64,000 nucleotides of DNA from assembly GCA_023426545.1 (NCBI GenBank), contig JAFAAN010000057.1, positions 24,141 through 88,140 on the forward strand, written 5' to 3'. This stretch comes from Pseudomonadota bacterium (lineage in GTDB: Bacteria; Myxococcota; Myxococcia; Myxococcales; Myxococcaceae). Position 1 is the first letter of the stretch. Every line of letters begins with the position of its first letter. The notes under the pieces were generated by a model. That model did not search any database. It had not been told where the DNA came from and saw only the letters and a program-made list of their open reading frames with translations. The position numbers were made by a program, and so were the translations under genes. Positions 59,116 to 64,000 of this stretch are shown in pieces.

Positions 59116-61203
59116 TCAGCTCCGCCGCCGGACAAGGGGCTTGCGCGCCCGGGCGGCGGCCTCGGGGACGGCCTGGGGCTGGTGGCCCGCGGCGCGCGCC
59201 ATGAGGCATATCTCCACGACCTTGGGGCCGAAGCGCTCCCAGCGGCTCTCCCCGGTGCCCTTCACGGCGAGGAAGCCCTCCCGGTCCACCGGCAGCGCCG
59301 CCGACAGGCCCAGCAGCGTGGCGTCGTTGAAGATGATGAACGGGGCGACGCCCAGGTCCCTCGCCAGCTCCTTGCGCCAGCGCCGAAGCTCCGTGGAGGC
59401 CAGCTCGCTGTAGTTCGTCACCACGGGGGCCGCCGCCGAGGAGGGGCCGCGTGAGCGCGAGGCGGACGGCCCGTGCGCGAGCAGCGTGGGCATCTTCTCC
59501 GGCGTGCACACGTCGCAGCTCCCACACGACGTGCTCGCGTCCCGTTGGCCGAAGTAGCGGAGAAGGGCGCCCCGCCGGCACTTCTTGTCCCGGTCCGTGT
59601 AGGCGTACTCGGTCATCCGGCGGAGCAGGGCCAGGTTCTGCCGCTCCTGCTCCCGCACGCGGCTCAGGTCGAGCTCCAGCTCACGGAAGGGCACTCGCTC
59701 CAGCGCCCGGATGGAGCGCCCGGCGAAGGGCCGCCGCACCTTGGCCACGTGGGCCTTCTCCAGCAGGCCGAGCGCATGCCGCACCTCGTCCACCGACAGC
59801 CCGATGCGGCGGGCGAGGATGGGCAGCTCCGTCGTCACCTGCCGCCCCACGGGGAATGTCTCGAGCAGCGACTTGAGCAGCCGCTGCGCGTCCGGTGAGT
59901 GTGGCTGCGCGGAGACGGCCTTCTCCAGCAGGGTGATGCCGTGCTCGCCCTCGCCTCGGCTCCCGCGCTCCACCTTGCCCTCGCGCTCCAGGATGCGCAG
60001 GGCCGCGGAGACCTCGAACTCACTGGCATTCACGGTGCCCGCGAGCGCGTGCACGCCCCGGTCGAACTCCTCCACCGACTGGAGGACGTTCCACACGTCC
60101 CCGAACACGGCCTCGGACGGGTGGCTGCTCTGGATGAGCCGCTCCTGGGTGAAGACGTCCGAGTGATTGAAGAGGAGCACCGCGCGCGCGGCCTGGCCGT
60201 CGCGGCCCGCGCGGCCAATCTCCTGGTAGTACGCCTCCACGGCCCGGGGGATGTTGGCGTGGGCGACGAAGCGGATGTCCGGCTTGTCGATGCCCATGCC
60301 GAAGGCGTTGGTGGCCACGGCCACCGCTTCCTTCGCGGACATGAAGGTGTCCTGGGCGCGGCGCCGGGCGTCGTCGTCCATGCCCGCGTGGTACAGCACC
60401 GCCTTCACGCCGCGGCCGTGCAGCTCGGAGAAGACGCCCTCGGCCGCGCGGCGCGTGGAGCAGTAGATGATGCCGCTGCCACCCGTGGCCGCCAGCCGCG
60501 CGCTGGCTTCGTGCCGGTCCGCGTCGCCGCCCACCTCCTGCTTCCCGAGGAAGAGGTTGGGGCGGTCGAAGCCCATGACGAACTCCTGCGGGTCCTTCAT
60601 CAGCAGGACGCGCACGATGTCCGCGCGGACCTCCGGCGTGGCCGTGGCGGTGAGCGCCACCGAGCGCGGCGGGCGCAGCCGCTTGCGCACCTGTCCGAGC
60701 AGCGCGTAGTCCGGCCGGAAGTCATGGCCCCACTGGGAGATGCAGTGCGCCTCGTCCACGGCGAACAGGTCCACGCCCAGGGCGGACACCGTCTCCAGGA
60801 AGCTCATGCTGCGGAAGCGCTCCGGCGCGACGTAGAGCAGCTTGTACTCGCGCGCGCGCAGCCGGCGCATCCGCTCCGCGCGCTCCAGGTCCGACAGCGA
60901 CGAGTTGATGAAGGTGGCCGGGATGCCCCGCGCGGCGAGCTGCTCCACCTGGTCCTTCATCAGGGCAATCAGCGGTGACACCACCAGCGTCAGGCCCGGC
61001 AGCAGCGTGGCGGGCAGCTGGTAGCACAGGCTCTTGCCCGCCCCGGTGGGCATCACCACCAGCGTGTTGCGCCCGCTCAGCACCGAGGAGATGACCTGAT
61101 CCTGCCCCGGCCGGAACCGGGGCAGGCCGAAGTGGCGCTCCAGCCCCTGCTGAGCTTCCTCGAGGTAGGGCAGGTCCACCGGCATCGCGCGCATGTTCAT
61201 CAT
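59116..61203 (-). CDS. recQ: RecQ-type DNA helicase
   Basis: A 695-residue RecQ helicase. The Q motif/Walker A region has RPGQDQVISSVLSGRN and VMPTGAGKSLCYQLPA, Walker B is AVDEAHCISQWGHDFRPDY, and the later motif QEIGRAGRDGQ completes the SF2 set. A RecQ zinc-binding module (CRRGALLRYFGQRDASTSCG followed by SCDVC) and a C-terminal HRDC domain (about 595-670, ELRRWRKELARDLGVAPF) are present. RecQ unwinds DNA during recombination and replication-fork repair. The first ATG of a short ATG run at 61203 was chosen. Confidence 0.92.
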   Translation of the reverse strand: MMNMRAMPVDLPYLEEAQQGLERHFGLPRFRPGQDQVISSVLSGRNTLVVMPTGAGKSLCYQLPATLLPGLTLVVSPLIALMKDQVEQLAARGIPATFINSSLSDLERAERMRRLRAREYKLLYVAPERFRSMSFLETVSALGVDLFAVDEAHCISQWGHDFRPDYALLGQVRKRLRPPRSVALTATATPEVRADIVRVLLMKDPQEFVMGFDRPNLFLGKQEVGGDADRHEASARLAATGGSGIIYCSTRRAAEGVFSELHGRGVKAVLYHAGMDDDARRRAQDTFMSAKEAVAVATNAFGMGIDKPDIRFVAHANIPRAVEAYYQEIGRAGRDGQAARAVLLFNHSDVFTQERLIQSSHPSEAVFGDVWNVLQSVEEFDRGVHALAGTVNASEFEVSAALRILEREGKVERGSRGEGEHGITLLEKAVSAQPHSPDAQRLLKSLLETFPVGRQVTTELPILARRIGLSVDEVRHALGLLEKAHVAKVRRPFAGRSIRALERVPFRELELDLSRVREQERQNLALLRRMTEYAYTDRDKKCRRGALLRYFGQRDASTSCGSCDVCTPEKMPTLLAHGPSASRSRGPSSAAAPVVTNYSELASTELRRWRKELARDLGVAPFIIFNDATLLGLSAALPVDREGFLAVKGTGESRWERFGPKVVEICLMARAAGHQPQAVPEAAARARKPLVRRRS

Positions 61204-61249
61204 CCTGGTCCAGCCGTCAACGGAAACGAGGCCGGCGCGCGGCCTTCCC

Positions 61250-61504
61250 TCACAGCTCGAGCCCCGGTGGAAGCGGAACAGCCAGCCGCGCCCGAATCCG
61301 CGCGTTGTCCCGCCGCCGCGCCTCCGTCTGCCCTGGCTCCAGCCGGCCATCCACGACGACGTCTCCCTCGCGCACGCCCGAGGGGAGCACCTTGCGCTCC
61401 ACCGTGCAGGCCTGTCCGGTGTCCAGCCGCACCACCTGGGCCCGCGTGTCCTCCAGTAGCTCCACCTGCACCACGCCCCACAGCCCCACCATGCACACCA
61501 TCAT
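61250..61504 (-). CDS. DUF3006-like small protein
   Basis: An 84-residue protein. The core EDTRAQVVRLDTGQACTVER and LPSGVREGDVVVDGRLEPG resembles DUF3006 proteins, which are small beta-barrel-like domains often next to hydrolase or DNA-repair genes. The ATG at 61504 overlaps the radC stop (ATGA), so translation is coupled. An earlier in-frame ATG at 61528 would start inside radC. The function is unknown. Confidence 0.6.
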   Translation of the reverse strand: MMVCMVGLWGVVQVELLEDTRAQVVRLDTGQACTVERKVLPSGVREGDVVVDGRLEPGQTEARRRDNARIRARLAVPLPPGLEL

Positions 61505-62286
61505 CCGCCGCCTCCATTCGCGCTCCATGCGCGCTGTGTCTCCTTCGCCTCGTCCGGCATCAGCCCGCGCTCCAGCATCGACACGTAGCCGCCGTCTCCC
61601 ATCACCACGTGGTCCAGCACCTTGAGGTTGAGCAGCCGCGCGCCCGCCACGAGGTGCCGCGTCAGGGCCACGTCCTGCACGCTGGGCTCGGGGTCCCCCG
61701 AAGGATGGTTGTGCGCCAGGACGATGGCCGTGGCGCGCGCGGTGAGCGCCGCGGCGAACACCTCTCGCGGGTCCACCGGACACGCGTTCATGCTGCCCTC
61801 CGCCACTCGCGCGTCGTGCAACAGCACGTTGCGCGCGTTGAAGCACAAGACGTGGAACACCTCGCGCCGCAGCGCCCCCAGCACCGGCGCCAGGTAGGCG
61901 GAGATCTCCCGCGGGGTGCGCAGCTTCGGCCGCTGCTCCCTGGCGCGCTGCGAGCGCCGGCCCAGCTCCAGCGCGGCCAGCACCTGCGCCGCCCGGACAG
62001 GCCCCAGGCCCGGCCGCAGGCTCAGCGCCAGGGGTTCTTCCTGCACCAGCGCCTTGAGGCCGCCGCCCTGCGCCAGCAGCGTCCTCGCCAGCGCCCACGC
62101 TCCGGGCGTGCGCGACCCCGGGCTCCACACCACGCACAACAGCTCCAGGTCGGTGAGGGCCGCCGCCCCCAACCGGAAGAGGCGCTCCCGGGACTCCTCC
62201 ACGCCTCCTCCCACCCCTCGCGCCCTCACCGACCCTTCACCCACGGGCCCGCCGCCCGCCCACGCCACTCCCGCCGCCCGCTCCAT
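61501..62286 (-). CDS. radC: RadC-family JAB-domain protein
   Basis: A 261-residue RadC/JAB metalloprotease-fold protein. The N-terminal helix-hairpin-helix-like region has LGAAALTDLELLCVVW and LRPGLGPVRAAQVLAALELG. The JAB domain has HNHPSGDPEPSVQD with HxH and Asp metal ligands, and a late DHVVMGDGGYVSMLERGL. The Met used here (62286) starts MERAAGVAWAGG. An ATG at 62319 would add 11 residues. RadC proteins were once linked to recombination but their function is unresolved. It overlaps the downstream DUF3006-like gene. Confidence 0.9.
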   Translation of the reverse strand: MERAAGVAWAGGGPVGEGSVRARGVGGGVEESRERLFRLGAAALTDLELLCVVWSPGSRTPGAWALARTLLAQGGGLKALVQEEPLALSLRPGLGPVRAAQVLAALELGRRSQRAREQRPKLRTPREISAYLAPVLGALRREVFHVLCFNARNVLLHDARVAEGSMNACPVDPREVFAAALTARATAIVLAHNHPSGDPEPSVQDVALTRHLVAGARLLNLKVLDHVVMGDGGYVSMLERGLMPDEAKETQRAWSANGGGG

Positions 62287-62443
62287 CCCGCCGCCCTCCT
62301 CGGGACGGAGACAAAGCAATGCGTGTGCCTGCTTGTGCTACCTGGGGAGTTGCTCGCCCACCCGTCCCGACACGGCGGAACGGGCTCAGATGGCGGACGG
62401 GCAGCCTTGCACCACCCCACCTCTCAGGCAGTGAGAGCGGCCG
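62287..62443. other. Short intergenic stretch between radC and the cNMP-binding gene
   Basis: No gene or clear structure is seen in this 157-bp stretch. The radC promoter probably lies here, since the cNMP gene upstream on the same strand ends at 62444. I see no strong -35/-10 pair. Confidence 0.3.
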
Positions 62444-62902
62444 TCAGAAGCGGGAGATGGCGAAGAAGGCCTTGATCTTGTCGTTGGTCTCGCGGAGCCG
62501 CTCGCTCAGCGTCCGCACGAAGGTCCAGAGCAGCACGTACGCCAGGTCCTTGTCGGTGAACATGAGCTGGTCCAGCCGGGAGCGCTCGATGACCCAGACA
62601 GAGCAGCTCACGTGGGCGATGGCGTCCGCCGACCGGGGAGAGTCTTCGATAACCGCCATCTCACCGAAATACTGGCCGGGCTCCAGGATGGCGAGCGCCT
62701 CCTCGCCGATGCCCGGAACCGACTTGGAGATGCGGACCTTGCCCTCGGCGATTACGAACATCTCCTGGCCGCTCTCTCCCTCACGGAAGAGAAAGGCGCC
62801 CGCCGGGTAGGCCCGGAAGTGGCCAAGCTGCGCGACCTTGGCCAGTTGTCCCTGGGTCAGACCCTCGAACAGCGCAACCTTCTTGAGGACGGCGGCATCC
62901 AT
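62444..62902 (-). CDS. Stand-alone cyclic-nucleotide-binding domain protein
   Basis: A 152-residue CAP-type cyclic-nucleotide-binding domain without DNA-binding or enzymatic domain. It has AFLFREGESGQEMFVIAEGK and the phosphate-binding cassette FGEMAVIEDSPRSADAIA, followed by a C-terminal amphipathic helix (VRTLSERLRETNDKIKAFF). It resembles the 148-residue protein at 19264-19710. It is divergently placed from trxB, with a 72-bp gap that must hold both promoters. Confidence 0.86.
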   Translation of the reverse strand: MDAAVLKKVALFEGLTQGQLAKVAQLGHFRAYPAGAFLFREGESGQEMFVIAEGKVRISKSVPGIGEEALAILEPGQYFGEMAVIEDSPRSADAIAHVSCSVWVIERSRLDQLMFTDKDLAYVLLWTFVRTLSERLRETNDKIKAFFAISRF

Positions 62903-62974
62903 GAGGCCAGCTTCGTATCACGCGCCCGAGGGGCTCTGGTACCTTGGGGCCATCAACGAGATTTGGGAGGAGTC

Positions 62975-63937
62975 GTGGCGGAGGAGAAGATCAACAAGGT
63001 GACCATCATCGGCTCGGGGCCCGCGGGCTACACCGCAGCCATCTACGCCGCGCGCGCCAACTTGCAGCCGGTGGTGTTCGCCGGCGGTCCCACGCTGGAG
63101 CACCCGCAGCGCGTTCCGGGCGGGCAGCTCATGGTGACGACCGACGTGGAGAACTACCCGGGCTTCCCGGAGGCCATCACCGGCCCGGAGCTCATGGAGC
63201 GCTTCCAGAAGCAGGCGGAGCGGTTCGGCACCACCATCCACATGGAGAACGTGGTGAAGGTGGACTTCTCCCAGCGCCCCTTCCTCATCCAGGGGGAGAG
63301 CGTCAGCTACCGCTCGGAGACGGTCATCATCTCCACCGGCGCCACCGCCAAGTGGCTGGGCGTCAAGGGCGAGGACGCCTACAAGAACCGCGGCGTCTCC
63401 GCGTGCGCCACCTGCGACGGTGCCTTCTTCAAGAAGCAGGACGTTCTGGTGGTGGGAGGCGGTGACACGGCCATGGAGGAGGCGACGTACCTGGCGAAGA
63501 TCGTCAACCACGTCACCCTCATCCACCGCCGCGACACGCTGCGCGCCTCCAAGGTGATGCAGGAGCGCGCGCTGCAGAACCCGAAGATCTCCTTCATGTG
63601 GGACTCCGCGGTGGAGGAGGTCCTCGGCGACAACAAGGGCATGTCGGGCGCCGTGGTGCGCAACCTGAAGACGGGCGACAGCCAGTTGGTGAAGGCGACG
63701 GGCCTGTTCGTGGCCATCGGCCACACGCCCAACACGGAGCTGTTCCAGGGCGTGCTGGAGACGCACCATGGCGGCTACCTGAAGACGGTGCCCGGCTCCA
63801 CGCGCACCAACATCGAGGGCGTGTTCGCCTGTGGTGACGTGCAGGACTCCTACTACCGTCAGGCCATCACCGCGGCGGGTACGGGCTGCATGGCCGCCAT
63901 CGACGCGGAGCGCTGGCTCATCGCGAAGGGCGAGTAG
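62975..63937 (+). CDS. trxB: Thioredoxin reductase
   Basis: A 320-residue NADPH-dependent flavoprotein. The FAD motif is IIGSGPAGYTAAIYAARA. The redox-active pair is CATC at residues 144-147 (SACATCDGAFF), and the NADPH motif is VVGGGDTAMEEATYL. The C-terminal FAD segment has GVFACGDVQDSYYRQAITAA. GTG at 62975 is the start, with GGAGG four to eight bases upstream. It transfers reducing power to thioredoxin. Confidence 0.95.
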   Translation: MAEEKINKVTIIGSGPAGYTAAIYAARANLQPVVFAGGPTLEHPQRVPGGQLMVTTDVENYPGFPEAITGPELMERFQKQAERFGTTIHMENVVKVDFSQRPFLIQGESVSYRSETVIISTGATAKWLGVKGEDAYKNRGVSACATCDGAFFKKQDVLVVGGGDTAMEEATYLAKIVNHVTLIHRRDTLRASKVMQERALQNPKISFMWDSAVEEVLGDNKGMSGAVVRNLKTGDSQLVKATGLFVAIGHTPNTELFQGVLETHHGGYLKTVPGSTRTNIEGVFACGDVQDSYYRQAITAAGTGCMAAIDAERWLIAKGE

Positions 63938-64000
63938 CACACGAGGCCCGCGCGGCCGCGCGAGCCTCTCCGGGCCGGCCCGTCACCAACGGCCGGCCGT

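Noticed and set aside
62612..62974. Upstream extension of the trxB frame
   Set aside because: The in-frame extension overlaps the oppositely oriented cNMP gene, and the GTG at 62975 has a clear ribosome-binding site and the normal N-terminus.

Overview
The window comes from a very GC-rich deltaproteobacterium of the Myxococcaceae, most likely Myxococcus or a close relative such as Corallococcus. The evidence is a near-canonical mglB-mglA motility switch, an SgmX-like TPR protein, a set of Glt/Nfs-type gliding paralogs, AgmX/PglI-type C-terminal domains, and many long TPR proteins, lipoproteins and Hanks-type kinases.

Region 1 (1-13.8 kb, + strand) holds the end of accC, an SgmX-like polar TPR protein, an ExeA-like AAA ATPase, a TamB-like translocation protein overlapping a seven-POTRA Omp85/TamA-like barrel, a lipoprotein and an acyltransferase. 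Region 2 (13.8-16.5 kb) looks like an accessory insert. It has a coding remnant, an SdpR/SdpI-type regulator and immunity pair without a toxin gene, and a short-chain dehydrogenase. Region 3 (16.6-30.5 kb, - strand) runs from mglB and mglA through a tightly packed series of paralogs of gliding/sporulation (Glt/Nfs) machine parts: a TPR plus coiled-coil protein, a giant TPR protein, a TPR lipoprotein, a small secreted protein and an FHA-like/TM/AgmX-C protein. It ends with a cNMP-binding protein, a small exported protein, and a Wza-type export protein with its partner outer-membrane barrel (WzpB/WzaB of the biosurfactant polysaccharide pathway). Region 4 (30.8-36.2 kb, + strand) is an overlapping trio: an exported Ig-like repeat protein, a FecR lipoprotein, and a Ser/Thr kinase with an AgmX-type C-terminal domain.

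Region 5 (36.2-43.8 kb, - strand) is an information-processing block. In transcription order it reads serS, tRNA-Ser(TGA), tRNA-Ser(GCT), tRNA-Arg(ACG), tadA, tRNA-Ser(CGA), tRNA-Ser(GGA), SRP RNA, then (past an oppositely oriented mannosyltransferase) dnaX, ybaB and recR. All four serine tRNA species sit beside seryl-tRNA synthetase, and the tRNA edited by TadA lies 20 nt upstream of tadA. The gene order closely matches the Bacillus subtilis serS-tadA-scr-dnaX-yaaK-recR block. dnaX is split by a +1 frame change exactly at the gamma/tau boundary.

Region 6 (43.9-64 kb) has a 1,612-residue zinc-ribbon/IPLPG-repeat/GYF/TM/TPR protein. It is followed by a glycan/lipid enzyme cluster (FAD oxidoreductase, GT2, polysaccharide deacetylase, acyltransferase, atypical SDR). 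After a 72-bp tandem terminator duplication come a lipoprotein, another membrane-anchored TPR protein, a small membrane protein, recQ, a DUF3006-like protein, radC, a cNMP-binding protein and trxB.

No CRISPR array, insertion sequence, prophage or integrase was seen. The strongest candidate for a poorly described system is the mglBA-linked Glt-like gene set that runs directly into the polysaccharide export pair.
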